Shown in pieces: positions 47,448-56,755 of a stretch of 64,000 nt of DNA. The stretch is from Aquimarina brevivitae. GTDB taxonomy: Bacteria; Bacteroidota; Bacteroidia; Flavobacteriales; Flavobacteriaceae. The position numbers were made by a program, and so were the translations under genes. The notes beneath the pieces were generated by a model that saw only the letters and a program-made list of their open reading frames with translations, had not been told where the DNA came from and did no database searches. The first letter of the stretch is position 1. Each line of letters begins with the position of its first letter. The stretch covers positions 558,001 through 622,000 of the forward strand of contig NZ_SGXE01000002.1 in assembly GCF_004216895.1 (NCBI RefSeq), in the 5' to 3' direction.

Positions 47448-49863
47448 TTTGCTTTGGTTTTAAGGTCTGTGAACCGATGATATCCGTTGTTTTTTGATCA
47501 GATTGCATAAAATTAAGACTATGATAGGTACCAGCAGCCCAATCATCAATAAAATTATCATAGTACTTACTGCCCGGATTGCCGGATTGCCCGCCCGGGT
47601 AAATTCCTAATCCTGTTGGGGGAGAAGTCATCTCTACGATCATTCTCCAAGAAGGGCCATGATCTTCTGAGGTGGCATTGACAATATTACGGTCGCCCCC
47701 GATCGGAATATCAAATCTCGAAAACGCAGGCAGGCCTTGCAACAAATGACCAATATGGGTGCCTTTATAATTCGCCCAGGTATAATCACCGTCTTTTTCT
47801 TTTATTTCTTTTAAACGCTTCGCAGCTGCTTTAAAAGCTAATAGAAACAAATCCTTTGCTGTTTCGGTTTTATCCTTAGTTTCCACAATATCCATAAATT
47901 CGTGGTTGCCGTAATTTTTTAGAATATAAATGGTTTGATAGGTTTTGGGCTTGGTCAATGCCATCGTATCGCTGTCTAACTCATCCCATAGCATCGTATA
48001 TAATTTACCATACCATTGTCTCCATATACTGGGACCAACTTCATTAATATCATTATTAAAATCCCAGGCTTTAATCTCGTTATAGATCGTTTTTTCGTCT
48101 TCAGATAGTGAGGAGGTTTCCATATGCTCTAACATATATGGAACTAGTTCTGCGGCTTTAAGGTTGTAATTGTTATTATGTAAATCTTTAAAATCCTGAA
48201 CGCTAAAGGTTTCCTTAGATGCAAAAAAATCATTGATTACACGATTTCTGTAGGTTTCATATCGGTCATTAAATACATAATACGGATAGTTTTCATCTAC
48301 CGGATGTTGATTCGCCGAACTTACAAAACCACGTTCCGGGTTCTTGGTGTGTGCATTAAATCGCTTAGGGATATAGGATTGCCAATCGTTTTCGGGTTTA
48401 CTGCCGTCCATCAGAAACTTACCTTGCCCTTCCCATTTATTCGCAAATTTTCCTTGAATCCACAATGCAATATTACCTTGAGTTGAAGCGAATACAAAAT
48501 TCTGAGCCGGAGCATTCCAATGTTGTAACGCATTGACATAATCATCGTAATTTTTTGCTTTATTCAGTTCAATAAACGTTTTTTGATTATTGCCACCGTC
48601 ATGGGCTATCCATCGCATCGCATACCCGGAGCGTTCATTATCAGATTTAAAATTAACATCATAAACGACTGGTCCGTGATGGGTATACAGTACAGTATCC
48701 TTAAAATTCTCTCTACCTTTTACCTTAATATCTTCGACCCTAACCATAACATCTTTCCATTGGTTATCGTATCGGTATTGCGTACGGTCGTCATTGAATT
48801 TTATTTTATACCAATCAATGACATCTCTGGTGGCATTAGTTTCACCCCAGGCGATGTGTTGATTAAAGCCTGAAATAACACCTAATGCCCCGGGAATTGT
48901 TGCGCCAAAGGCATTGTGACTAGGTGTGCTTAATTGCATAACAAACCAAATGGACGGTAAATTAAGACTTAAGTGCGGGTCATTGGCCAATATAGCATTA
49001 CCAGTAGCCGATTTTTTATCAGAAATCGCCCAGTTATTGCTACCATTATCCGGATGAGGTTTTGCTATGGTTTCTGGTATGGTATCCAACACCGCCTTAC
49101 TAGCGGGAAGCGGTGTTTGGGGTACATCAATAAAACTCCAATCGGTATTGCTGGGGATTACAGGATCAGTACTGTCGAAAAAATCCGGGAATAATAAATC
49201 AAAATTTTCTTTTCCGATTAGGCGCAATACATTCGTATACTCCAGATCATCGTCATATCCTGCTAAGGTTTTGGTCATATACATCAATAGCAAGGAAGAT
49301 TTTTTTATTGACCAACGTTCTGGTGTATAATCCAATAACTTGTATTCTACAGGATAGTCGTTTGGATGGAGCTGATCGATGTAGGCATTGACTCCATCTG
49401 CATAATCCTGCATAAAACCTAGCGTTTCAGGATCGTGTTGTTTCATATACGCTATCACTTGCTCTGCGCCATAGCCCATACCACGTCGTCTTTCTGTGCG
49501 ATCATAGGTTAGCGCACCTTCACCAAAAATTTCAGATAAACGGCCTGCTGCAGCATGTGTTTGAAACTCTAATTGCCATAACCGATGTTTTGCGGTTATA
49601 TACCCTTGCGCTTTATATAAGTCGTGTTCATTTTGAGCAAAAACGTGCGGAATTAGTTGTTCATCATAATGTACGGTAACCTTGTCTGTTAATCCAGGTA
49701 TAGAGACCGCTCCGCTAATGGATTCGTCAGTTTCATTCTGCCAGATCCCTGAAACTGGGTTTAAAAACTGTCCCAAAGGAGGGAGGGAACCCATTTTGGT
49801 ATTAAGGACATAAAAGATGGTAAGGGTAAGTACCAAGGTGATGACAAGTGTAACGTATTTCAT
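47440..49863 (-). CDS. Penicillin-acylase-family N-terminal nucleophile hydrolase
   Basis: This 807-residue protein has an N-terminal membrane/signal helix (about 4-22). The Ntn-hydrolase motif GSNNWAIS places the nucleophile at Ser275, which becomes the N-terminus of the beta chain after self-cleavage. NDPHLSLNLPSIW, GVISGFNQHIAWGETN and the C-terminal RMIVEM...PGGQSGNPGS are family signatures. Such enzymes hydrolyse amides: beta-lactam side chains, acyl-homoserine lactones or N-acyl amino acids. In a marine Flavobacteriia setting, quorum quenching or peptide scavenging is as likely as penicillin hydrolysis. Confidence 0.9.
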   Translation of the reverse strand: MKYVTLVITLVLTLTIFYVLNTKMGSLPPLGQFLNPVSGIWQNETDESISGAVSIPGLTDKVTVHYDEQLIPHVFAQNEHDLYKAQGYITAKHRLWQLEFQTHAAAGRLSEIFGEGALTYDRTERRRGMGYGAEQVIAYMKQHDPETLGFMQDYADGVNAYIDQLHPNDYPVEYKLLDYTPERWSIKKSSLLLMYMTKTLAGYDDDLEYTNVLRLIGKENFDLLFPDFFDSTDPVIPSNTDWSFIDVPQTPLPASKAVLDTIPETIAKPHPDNGSNNWAISDKKSATGNAILANDPHLSLNLPSIWFVMQLSTPSHNAFGATIPGALGVISGFNQHIAWGETNATRDVIDWYKIKFNDDRTQYRYDNQWKDVMVRVEDIKVKGRENFKDTVLYTHHGPVVYDVNFKSDNERSGYAMRWIAHDGGNNQKTFIELNKAKNYDDYVNALQHWNAPAQNFVFASTQGNIALWIQGKFANKWEGQGKFLMDGSKPENDWQSYIPKRFNAHTKNPERGFVSSANQHPVDENYPYYVFNDRYETYRNRVINDFFASKETFSVQDFKDLHNNNYNLKAAELVPYMLEHMETSSLSEDEKTIYNEIKAWDFNNDINEVGPSIWRQWYGKLYTMLWDELDSDTMALTKPKTYQTIYILKNYGNHEFMDIVETKDKTETAKDLFLLAFKAAAKRLKEIKEKDGDYTWANYKGTHIGHLLQGLPAFSRFDIPIGGDRNIVNATSEDHGPSWRMIVEMTSPPTGLGIYPGGQSGNPGSKYYDNFIDDWAAGTYHSLNFMQSDQKTTDIIGSQTLKPKQNE

Positions 49864-50013
49864 TAAGTATAGCGATTATAAGTACCTAAAAATACCAAAT
49901 ATTATGTTATCAAAAAGAGATATGCTGAGTACAATGCATTTTTTTTACTGTCAAAATAGAGTACTAGTGAGTATTGGTGGAGTGGAGCAGTGGTATTATC
50001 GTAAGCATCTAGG

Positions 50014-50189
50014 AAAGATTTGCCAATAGTTAAAACACTTAAAAATCAACACTATGAGATAATTAAAAATAAAATAGTAAATAGAGCAACTGGACTAAGG
50101 CTTTTCATAGGAGCATCATTCTAAAAAGGAATGGCCTCTCATTCAAATACAGGATTGCTCGGATTTCATTTATAATGTTGTGTGAAGGC
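50014..50189. repeat. attC-like spacer with dispersed repeat, left edge of cassette array
   Basis: It holds the best copy of the dispersed repeat (AAAATAGTAAATAGAGCAAC, TGGACTAAGGCTTTTCATAG; 50014-50120). The right half, GCTCGGATTTCATTTATAAT, ends in GTTGTGTGAAGGC (50177-50189). This arm is matched in inverted form by GGCTTACACACAATGG on the other side of the next gene (50590-50605). Confidence 0.65.
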
Positions 50190-50192
50190 TTT

Positions 50193-50573
50193 TTATTCTA
50201 TTCCTACTATTAATTCTGTTCTTATAAATTCTAGAGATTCTGCATAATAATCATTTCCATTCCAGTTCCCAATTTCTCTTTGTGTTTGTTGATTATGAAG
50301 ACAAATAACAGGTGTCAAAGGATCTAATTGTATTCCAAAAGATTTTTTTCCATCATCATATATCGCGTAACTATTTTCGGTTTCGGCTTCTCCCCAACTA
50401 GTTTTTTCAATCAATTTAGTCGCTTTATAGAATTTTAAATGATCAAATATTTTAGGCTCATCCACTCTTAGTATCTCATACAAATCTTTACCAAATTCAA
50501 TATATCGGGTTTTAACTTCTTCAAAAGTTTCCTCCACGTATTCTTGAGAATCATTTAGTAAAGGATGAATCAT
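50193..50573 (-). CDS. Small cytoplasmic protein of unknown function (cassette gene)
   Basis: This 126-residue protein is acidic, without signal peptide (MIHPLLNDSQEYVEETFEEV). The middle holds a beta-rich SWGEAETENSYAIYDDGKKS. No family is recognised. It starts 16 bp inside one cassette-like unit bounded by the arms at 50177-50189 and 50590-50605. The size, lone position and isolated spacers are typical of integron cassette genes. Confidence 0.55.
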   Translation of the reverse strand: MIHPLLNDSQEYVEETFEEVKTRYIEFGKDLYEILRVDEPKIFDHLKFYKATKLIEKTSWGEAETENSYAIYDDGKKSFGIQLDPLTPVICLHNQQTQREIGNWNGNDYYAESLEFIRTELIVGIE

Positions 50574-50589
50574 TTTTTTTAGTTTTTAT

Positions 50590-50780
50590 GGCTTACACAC
50601 AATGGTTACTAAATGTCTCATAGCCAATCAAAATATTACCTAGCTTTTTGATATTTCTGCGCATTGATTGCTTCTTGATAGCTATCGGGATTACTTTCTG
50701 CAATCATTGCGCCTTACCAAAAATACAACAACGATTCGATTGATCAATTCGCTGCTATGAGCATATACATAGCGTTGGCA
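50590..50780. repeat. attC-like spacer
   Basis: The left arm GGCTTACACACAATGG is the inverse of the previous right arm. The central part contains CGATT.GATCA..TCGCTGCTATG, shared with the spacer at 59.2-59.4 kb. The right arm GTTGGCA (50774-50780) resembles in inverted form GGCAACGG at 52181, beyond the next gene. Confidence 0.65.
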
Positions 50781-50785
50781 ATGTG

Positions 50786-52156
50786 CTATTCCTGTTTTTT
50801 TAATATAATACTCATCTTTGGTGCATTAACTTGCATCCTATCATTCACAAATGCATAGGTGTATCCATCTTCAGCAATCCAGGTATTTCCTCCGACATAC
50901 GTAATCGGATATTTTTTGCTACTTTGAATCAAAAGTTGGTCTTTTTCTTCAATAACCTGCATTTCTATGGGATGCCCCATAACTTTTCCGGTATAAATAC
51001 CCTTCAAACTTTCCAAGTTACCCTCAAAATTTTTAGTAATGCTCTTTTTTGGGATAAAGTAATCAGCAATAGAATTAGATATATTCGTAGGCTTTACTTT
51101 TCCTAAGGTATTTATTAAGGTTACAACGGTTAAGTCACTTTCTGGAAAATACCTTGTGTCCGATAAAAATCCTTCAATTACTCCATTATGAGAAAATACC
51201 TTATTACCTTCGTGTTGATTTATTTCTAGACCTAGTCCATAGTTAGTCACAGCACCATTTCGTAATTTGTTTGCCGTTGTCATGGAGTTGTATGCATTTT
51301 TTTCTAAAAGTTCATTTGAATGATACAGCGCAATTTGCCACTTTAGCAAGTCCTCAACAGTTGAACATAGAGAACCAGCTCCCTTTGCCATTTGAAGATC
51401 GCCTAATGTAGTGGGATTTAAATTCCCCTCTTCATTCATAGTATAACCGCCTACGATTGAATCTTTTGCTATTGAATAGCAGTTACCAGTATTTTGCATA
51501 GCTATTGGCTGAAAAATATTTTTTTTCAAATATTCTTCATAGGATAAGCCGCTTATTTTTTCTATTAATAGGGCTAATAAGTAATAACCTGAATTATTAT
51601 AATCCATGGCCGTTCCTGGCTCAAAATCGAATTCTTTTTGCTCCAGGAGACGTAGAAAATTATCTGAAGAATAGCCTATTTCCTGTAATTGTACAGGGAT
51701 GTCTGTCTCGGTATAGTCTTTAATCCCCGAAGTGTGGTTTAGTAATTGCCTTACCGTTACGCTTTTGTCATTGGTATTAAAATCAAGATGTTGTTCAATA
51801 GTATCGTCCAAAGCGACTAGTTCTTTTTCCACTAACTGCAATGTTGCTATTGCCGTAAATGTTTTGGTCACTGATGCAATCGGAAACACGGCTGTGGTTG
51901 CCAATGGAGTTTGTTTATCGATATCAGCGTAACCATAGGATTTTAGAAAGATAATTTTTCCCTTTTTTACAATACCAATTACTGTTCCTGCAATTATAGT
52001 ATCTTCTATTAAAGGATTTACAATGGAATCAATCTGATGTTCAACTAGTTGTTCTCTGTCTTGTGATTGGGAGTTAGACTTATCTTTTTTGCAGGAGCTG
52101 AAAAATAAGATAAATACAATTGCGGGTAATGTAATGATTGATTTTGGTAGTGGCAT
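50786..52156 (-). CDS. Beta-lactamase-fold serine hydrolase, lipoprotein (cassette gene)
   Basis: This 456-residue protein has a lipoprotein signal (PAIVFILFFSSC, Cys at about 22). The class C/DD-peptidase-type motif SVTK is at Ser95-Lys98, with the second motif Tyr-x-Asn in MDYNNSGYY and a later HNGVIEGFLS (HxG, the third motif). The C-terminal about 100 residues form a beta-type domain often found behind such serine hydrolases. It probably acts on peptidoglycan-like or ester substrates in the periplasm. It occupies its own cassette-like unit between the arms at 50774 and 52181. Confidence 0.9.
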   Translation of the reverse strand: MPLPKSIITLPAIVFILFFSSCKKDKSNSQSQDREQLVEHQIDSIVNPLIEDTIIAGTVIGIVKKGKIIFLKSYGYADIDKQTPLATTAVFPIASVTKTFTAIATLQLVEKELVALDDTIEQHLDFNTNDKSVTVRQLLNHTSGIKDYTETDIPVQLQEIGYSSDNFLRLLEQKEFDFEPGTAMDYNNSGYYLLALLIEKISGLSYEEYLKKNIFQPIAMQNTGNCYSIAKDSIVGGYTMNEEGNLNPTTLGDLQMAKGAGSLCSTVEDLLKWQIALYHSNELLEKNAYNSMTTANKLRNGAVTNYGLGLEINQHEGNKVFSHNGVIEGFLSDTRYFPESDLTVVTLINTLGKVKPTNISNSIADYFIPKKSITKNFEGNLESLKGIYTGKVMGHPIEMQVIEEKDQLLIQSSKKYPITYVGGNTWIAEDGYTYAFVNDRMQVNAPKMSIILKKQE

Positions 52157-52180
52157 TTAAGGTTGGTTATTGTGATTATA

Positions 52181-52400
52181 GGCAACGGTCTTATCTAACC
52201 GTCCATTCGGGTGTCAAAGTTACTGTTTTTTGAATAAACAGAGATGCTTGCCATTGCTCGGAGATTAGTTGAAGCCCGCCCTTAGTGTAGTGAAAGATAG
52301 TCGAATCCGTCGACCAGAGCGAAGCGACTGATGAACACTTAGAAATAGTAAATAAAGCAACCGGACTAAGGCTTTTCATAGGAGCCATTGTAGTGTGTAG
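52181..52400. repeat. attC-like spacer with dispersed repeat
   Basis: The left arm is GGCAACGGTC. The middle (about 52280-52390) is shared with 54285-54395 (AGTCGAATCCG.CGACCAG, AGAAATAGTAAATA, GGCTTTTCATAGGAG). The right end (CCATTGTAGTGTGTAG) is less typical. It separates the serine hydrolase gene from the lipoprotein gene. Confidence 0.55.
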
Positions 52401-52407
52401 TTTGTTT

Positions 52408-52947
52408 TTAATTATTATTTAGTTTCTTGAGCTTAGCTCTTTGCTCTGCTAAAGTACCAACTCCAAATTCTATCCTTTCTTTATCAGACACTTTTGTTGT
52501 GTCATAATTCTTCATAATCCAAGGCTTGAATTTAGTTTTGGAATACTGAGTCCCATAAATTTGGGGTTTACCAGTACTTAAGAGATATCTATCTGTAGCT
52601 GCTGCATACAATCTTTTGTTAATTGTAGAGTCTAATTCAATTGCTTTTTTCATAAGACTTACGGCTTTGGCATAATCATTAGAATCATTACCATGTTGAA
52701 AAACATATGCCACCATTTGATGTTCTTTTGCGGATTCAACAAGCCCCGAGTCTATTAGTTGATTTGCTCGTTTTTTTCTTAGCTCATCTCTTTTAGAAAG
52801 TCTAGACCATCTTAATTCGGATTTTCTATCATTTTGGTCACTTTCAAATATTTTTTTTACTCCGGCAGTCATGATTTCTTGCTCATCATTATAATTTTTT
52901 GAGCAACCAGCCACGATAATTAGAATTAGTAAATAGATATTTTTCAT
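52408..52947 (-). CDS. Lipoprotein, possibly DUF6624-like (cassette gene)
   Basis: This 179-residue protein has a lipoprotein signal (MKNIYLLILIIVAGC). The mature chain is helical and basic. Near the C-terminus DRYLLSTGKPQIYGTQY, followed by ERIEFGVGTL, resembles DUF6624 proteins, in which a GKPQ.YGTQ motif is conserved. I recall that family only by pattern, so the assignment is tentative. Function unknown. It is alone between two spacers. Confidence 0.6.
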   Translation of the reverse strand: MKNIYLLILIIVAGCSKNYNDEQEIMTAGVKKIFESDQNDRKSELRWSRLSKRDELRKKRANQLIDSGLVESAKEHQMVAYVFQHGNDSNDYAKAVSLMKKAIELDSTINKRLYAAATDRYLLSTGKPQIYGTQYSKTKFKPWIMKNYDTTKVSDKERIEFGVGTLAEQRAKLKKLNNN

Positions 52948-52965
52948 TTTTCTTTATAATTAAAA

Positions 52966-53030
52966 CAAAGTGTTTGTGTATGCTTCGTTGCGTGTAAAAT
53001 AGCGTTTACTTTTCGGTTAAGCACTAGCCA
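52966..53030. repeat. Shortened attC-like spacer
   Basis: The left half (ACAAAGTGTTTGTGTATGC) is followed quickly by the right end GTTAAGC (53016-53022). GTTAAG is matched in inverted form by CTTAAC at 54187-54192, beyond the next gene. The central palindrome is not obvious, so the site is probably truncated or diverged. Confidence 0.4.
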
Positions 53031-53035
53031 ATTTT

Positions 53036-54103
53036 TTAATTTATTAGTTCTCCAACGATTTTTAATGCGTAATTTGTCAATTGTCCTTCATCACTATTAT
53101 TAGACAATATAGCCACACCAGTATTTTTTGTAGGTACAATTATAACTATACTTGAACTTCCATAGGTTCCTCCGTTATGAAAATAGACGGTTTCATCTTT
53201 AATTTTATGAATACCCCATCCTAAACCTACTTTTTGTTCGCTATTTGTTAGCTGATTTGCAAGAAGGGATTGAACTAATTTTTCTTGGTCAACCTCAGGT
53301 TGAATGTGTACCTTGAGAAATTTTAGCAAATCTGGCATAGTAGTTTTTATACTACCAGACGGACTTAGTTCTGCTAAATGAATTAAAGGCATTGATTCTT
53401 GTTTTCTGTGTGGAATAGCTACATCTGTTAGATTATTTTCAGTTAAGTTTAAATAGGTTGATTTTAGTTTTAATTTTTTAATTATGTAATTTTCGAATAA
53501 ATATGAAAATTTTGTTTTTTGAGATTCAGCCATTGCCAACCCTAAAATACCAATACCAAAATTTGAATATTTAACTTTACCATAATTATCCAAAGTGTCA
53601 GTCTCTTTCAATATCGAGAACATAAACTCTTTTGTAAACATGCCATAAGGGTTGTTTTCATCGAAACCATCAAGTTGGACTAAGCTTTTCGTACTGTCAA
53701 AAGCGGGAAGTCCAGATGTGTGAGTGGCTAAATCAACCAATTTAACTTTTGAAGCCCAGTCTTTATCTTTTGTTATGTTATTGGGTAAGTATTTTGATAG
53801 CAAATCAGACCGATTTATTTTATTTTCATATTCAAGTGATGCAAGAATAAATGTCGTGTATAACTTAGTGACAGAACCTATTTCAAAAAGAGTAGTGCTA
53901 TCTACGTCCTTTAGTTGATTAGTGTATTTACCACCATAATAAAACGCATTTTGTTTGTGGTTTTTAATTATTCCTATACTTAACCCAGCATTATTTTTAT
54001 TTTCAAAATGTTTCTTAGAAATACTATCTACATATCGTTCAATGTTTTGTGCAAAAGAGCCTTGAGTACTTACTAAAAGTAAAATAATAAGTGTTTTTTT
54101 CAT
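53036..54103 (-). CDS. Beta-lactamase-fold serine hydrolase (cassette gene)
   Basis: This 355-residue protein has a signal peptide (MKKTLIILLLVSTQGSFAQ). SVTK at Ser77-Lys80 follows the usual FEIGSVTKLYT context. The Tyr motif is YSNFGIG and the third motif HNGGTYGSSS near residue 315. It differs from the hydrolase at 50786 (a different subgroup, no lipobox, no extra C-terminal domain). It probably acts on periplasmic peptides or esters; there is no evidence for antibiotic resistance. Alone in its cassette-like unit. Confidence 0.9.
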   Translation of the reverse strand: MKKTLIILLLVSTQGSFAQNIERYVDSISKKHFENKNNAGLSIGIIKNHKQNAFYYGGKYTNQLKDVDSTTLFEIGSVTKLYTTFILASLEYENKINRSDLLSKYLPNNITKDKDWASKVKLVDLATHTSGLPAFDSTKSLVQLDGFDENNPYGMFTKEFMFSILKETDTLDNYGKVKYSNFGIGILGLAMAESQKTKFSYLFENYIIKKLKLKSTYLNLTENNLTDVAIPHRKQESMPLIHLAELSPSGSIKTTMPDLLKFLKVHIQPEVDQEKLVQSLLANQLTNSEQKVGLGWGIHKIKDETVYFHNGGTYGSSSIVIIVPTKNTGVAILSNNSDEGQLTNYALKIVGELIN

Positions 54104-54180
54104 GTAAAGTTTTTACGTTTCTATTATGACGAAGGTAAAGTTCTTTTGTTACATTGAATTATTGATTTTGGGATTGGTGC

Positions 54181-54403
54181 ATTACACTTAACGGTTCGTA
54201 CAACCCTCAGTTACGAGTAAATATGCAATTATTTTGGGTTAAGAATTGGCGTTAGCAATTCTGAGTGGATTCGAGAGCCTGTCCTAAGCTTGTCGAAGGG
54301 TAGTCGAATCCGCCGACCAGCGTTAAGCGACTTATGAACACGTAGAAATAGTAAATAGAGAAACTGGTCTAAGGCTTTCCATAGGATACATTGTTGTTGT
54401 GCG
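54181..54403. repeat. attC-like spacer with dispersed repeat
   Basis: The left arm is CACTTAACGGTTCGTAC. The middle has CCTGTCC.AAGCTTGTCGAAG (a type of dispersed element common in Bacteroidota) and the AAATAGTAAATAGAG block. The right arm GTTGTTGTGCG (54393-54403) is matched in inverted form by TGCACTACAAC (55892-55902) beyond the next gene. Confidence 0.65.
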
Positions 54404-54406
54404 TTT

Positions 54407-55828
54407 TTACTTGCTTTGTAGTTCGTTTATTGCATTTAAAATATTCTTTTTATCTTTTTCTAAATCATCAGCAACTTTTCTAAAAAATGTCTGTCTATCA
54501 TTGGGGTAATTCAATTCATAATTAACAGGAACTCCAATATTTTCATAACATTTATAATTATTATCTGTGTAAATTTCATTTGAAAGTGAAAAATACCAAC
54601 CGTTTGGTAATGTCTTTTGCAAAGCGTCTGAAATTGCTCCATTTGTACTTGAGCCAATACGTTTTATATTATTTAATTCCATTGAACTTAATGCCAACAT
54701 TTCAGTAGCACTTGCAGACTGTTGAGAAGTCAATAAATAAACTGGTTTTGTATATGGATTTTTGGCTGACTCTAAATAAATCGGTGTTTTTGCAGTGTAG
54801 CTATTATTGTGTCTTGCTTTTTTAAAGGCGATTTGTCTTCTTTCAGCGTTAAATCGTCTCAAAATTTCTAATGCTACTACGTCTTGTCCACCACCATTAA
54901 AACGGACATCGACAATAATATGCTTTGTTTCTTTCAGGTCTTGCATTATCCTATCCATTAACTTGCTTATTCCAGCTACTTCTTTTGTAATTTGTTGCTC
55001 GTAATTCAAACTATCAAATGCGTCCATATAAGTTGACACAAATCCATTTTTCTTGATAAGGCTATTGTTTAAATTTAAATCTGCATATAAAAACATTGCC
55101 TTGATTTGAATATAACCAACATTGTTTTCCATCTTTCCCCATTTCATAAGCCACGTGTCCTTGGTCAAATCTTCCTTAAGATAATAATCTGCAACAATTC
55201 CAGCAATCTCAAAATCGCCATATTCTTTTAGTTCTTCTGTTTCTTCTTCCGCTAATTCTGATTGAATTTGATTTTCTGCTAATTCGTAAACCTCATCAGT
55301 TGGTTCTATCGAACCGTGATTATCTTTCAATTTTTCAATCATATCCTCAATAATTAAGTATAAATCAACTTCTGTGCTTTTTGAATTGATTTTGTTTTTT
55401 GAGTTTATGTTAAGACTGTCCCAATTAATTTTATTGAGGTCAAAATAGGCATAGTGGTTTTTGTAAGTATTTGCAAAAACTTCAAAATTATATAAAATGT
55501 CGTTTTTGTCTTTTGTCTTTTGATTACACAAGTCTGGAAATTCGCTTATTCTTACATAGCGGTATTTGCTAAATCCACGTCTTATGGTTAGCGTATCATT
55601 TGAAATTTTCATTGAATTTTTGACTTCTGAAATATTGCCCTTTTTTGCAGGTAAGCAAGAAATATCTGTAATGTCAAAATATTCATAAGAATTAGCATCT
55701 ATTTTCAGGGTTTCACCATAGCCTATGGATTTCCAAATTCCTTCGATAGAGTTGTTTTTCTGGTTATTTGGTTTGCAAGAAAACAATAAAATTGGCACAA
55801 GTGAGAAGAGAGTAATTTTAGTTCGCAT
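54407..55828 (-). CDS. S41-family peptidase, lipoprotein (cassette gene)
   Basis: This 473-residue protein has a lipoprotein signal (LFSLVPILLFSC, Cys at about 18). A DUF-like N-terminal domain lies at about 25-95 (SIEGIWKSIGYGETLKID). The S41 core has HIIVDVRFNGGGQDVVALEI and SQQSASATEMLALSS with Ser371/Ser373 as nucleophile candidates, then RIGSSTNGAISD. It is not a close copy of the S41 gene at 10322. It is likely anchored in the periplasm and cuts peptides or envelope proteins. Alone in its cassette-like unit. Confidence 0.85.
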   Translation of the reverse strand: MRTKITLFSLVPILLFSCKPNNQKNNSIEGIWKSIGYGETLKIDANSYEYFDITDISCLPAKKGNISEVKNSMKISNDTLTIRRGFSKYRYVRISEFPDLCNQKTKDKNDILYNFEVFANTYKNHYAYFDLNKINWDSLNINSKNKINSKSTEVDLYLIIEDMIEKLKDNHGSIEPTDEVYELAENQIQSELAEEETEELKEYGDFEIAGIVADYYLKEDLTKDTWLMKWGKMENNVGYIQIKAMFLYADLNLNNSLIKKNGFVSTYMDAFDSLNYEQQITKEVAGISKLMDRIMQDLKETKHIIVDVRFNGGGQDVVALEILRRFNAERRQIAFKKARHNNSYTAKTPIYLESAKNPYTKPVYLLTSQQSASATEMLALSSMELNNIKRIGSSTNGAISDALQKTLPNGWYFSLSNEIYTDNNYKCYENIGVPVNYELNYPNDRQTFFRKVADDLEKDKKNILNAINELQSK

Positions 55829-55891
55829 AATGTTGATTAAATTCTACCCTAAAGATTGTAATTTTTAATATTTGTTACAGCTTTTCTTAAA

Positions 55892-56088
55892 TGCACTACA
55901 ACGTTTAGCTATGCGTAGTGCGGAAGCAAAAAATCGCTAGTCTTCGAATCAGCACTTAGCCAAAGTTTGTGTTTTGTTTTTATATTTTCCAAAATACTAA
56001 ATTTAAATCTTTGGCGACAAATCAAACAGGCAAAGACCTTTCGGTCAAACCCTAATCCGCATTATCGCATAGGTGTTGTTAGCTGGCG
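55892..56088. repeat. attC-like spacer
   Basis: The left arm TGCACTACAACG leads into GCTATGCGTAGTGCGGA. The right half TCCGCATTATCGCATAGG mirrors it, and the end is GTTGTTAGCTGGC. The end GTTAGCT is matched in inverted form by AGCTAAC at the left of the next spacer (56557-56563). A shared CTTTCGGTC.AA block occurs in the centre. Confidence 0.75.
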
Positions 56089-56546
56089 TTTTTTTCTATA
56101 TAATTTCTTTCAAACTCTCCAAATATTTTATTCAATTCAGTCCGTTGCGATTCCGTTATTCCATATTCCAAATCATTTAAAACCTCTTTGATAATATAAT
56201 ATTCGTCAAGATTTTTAATCTTCTTTTTTTCGAGTACTTTTTTTGGTAAATTTTTGATTTGAGAAGTCAAAATATTTAATGAAGGAAACTTTTTCGAAGT
56301 CAAATTGTTATTCAGTTCCGTTTTTAAATCATTCGGTAAATCTTTAAGTCCAGTTAATGAATCTCTTAATCCCTCTCTCAATCCTTTTCTAGCTAGGGAT
56401 TCACTTTCCTTTTCCCAATTTCGTAACACGTTTACAGGAGAAAACTCCGCTTTAGGATCCATTTTTGCATATTTCGCTTCAAATTCCCAAATAATTGTGA
56501 AAATTTCTTTGTAAAATTCGTAGTTCGATTTATTAATTTTTATCAT
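56079..56546 (-). CDS. Small helical cytoplasmic protein (cassette gene)
   Basis: This 155-residue protein is highly charged and helical, without signal peptide (MIKINKSNYEFYKEIFTIIW). It contains LRNWEKESESLARKGLREGL and a long C-terminal helix pair. No family is recognised. The C-terminal codons overlap the right arm of the spacer before it, so the last 3 residues may lie inside the site. Confidence 0.55.
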   Translation of the reverse strand: MIKINKSNYEFYKEIFTIIWEFEAKYAKMDPKAEFSPVNVLRNWEKESESLARKGLREGLRDSLTGLKDLPNDLKTELNNNLTSKKFPSLNILTSQIKNLPKKVLEKKKIKNLDEYYIIKEVLNDLEYGITESQRTELNKIFGEFERNYIEKNAS

Positions 56547-56557
56547 TTCTAATGAAA

Positions 56558-56750
56558 GCTAACGGTTAGTATATGGCAAGTAGGGCAGTAGAAAGCAATA
56601 AACTTTCAAGTTTGCACTGAGTCAAAACGTTGTATTTTGTTTTTAATTTATTCATTCTTAAAATCCAAATCAACGATTTGGCGGTGTTGTTAAATAGCAC
56701 TGAACTTTCGTAAACCACCGAACGCCCTATTTGCTATATACAGTGTTAGC
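56558..56750. repeat. attC-like spacer, best example
   Basis: GCTAAC at 56558-56563 and GTTAGC at 56745-56750 are the outer arms. GTATATGGCAAGTAGGGC next to the left arm is mirrored by GCCCTATTTGCTATATAC next to the right arm. Between arm and stem, unpaired bases remain (GGTTA / AGT), as in the central spacers of integron attC sites. Total length is 193 bp. Confidence 0.8.
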
Positions 56751-56755
56751 ATCTT

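Noticed and set aside
50786..52156. Antibiotic-resistance beta-lactamase
   Set aside because: The motifs fit the wide serine beta-lactamase-like hydrolase family. A lipoprotein of this length with an extra C-terminal domain gives no evidence for drug resistance. The same holds for the gene at 53036-54103.
54250..54340. Possible transposon end at the AAGCTTGTCGAAG element
   Set aside because: No transposase, no target duplication and no paired end nearby. It looks like a dispersed intergenic element.
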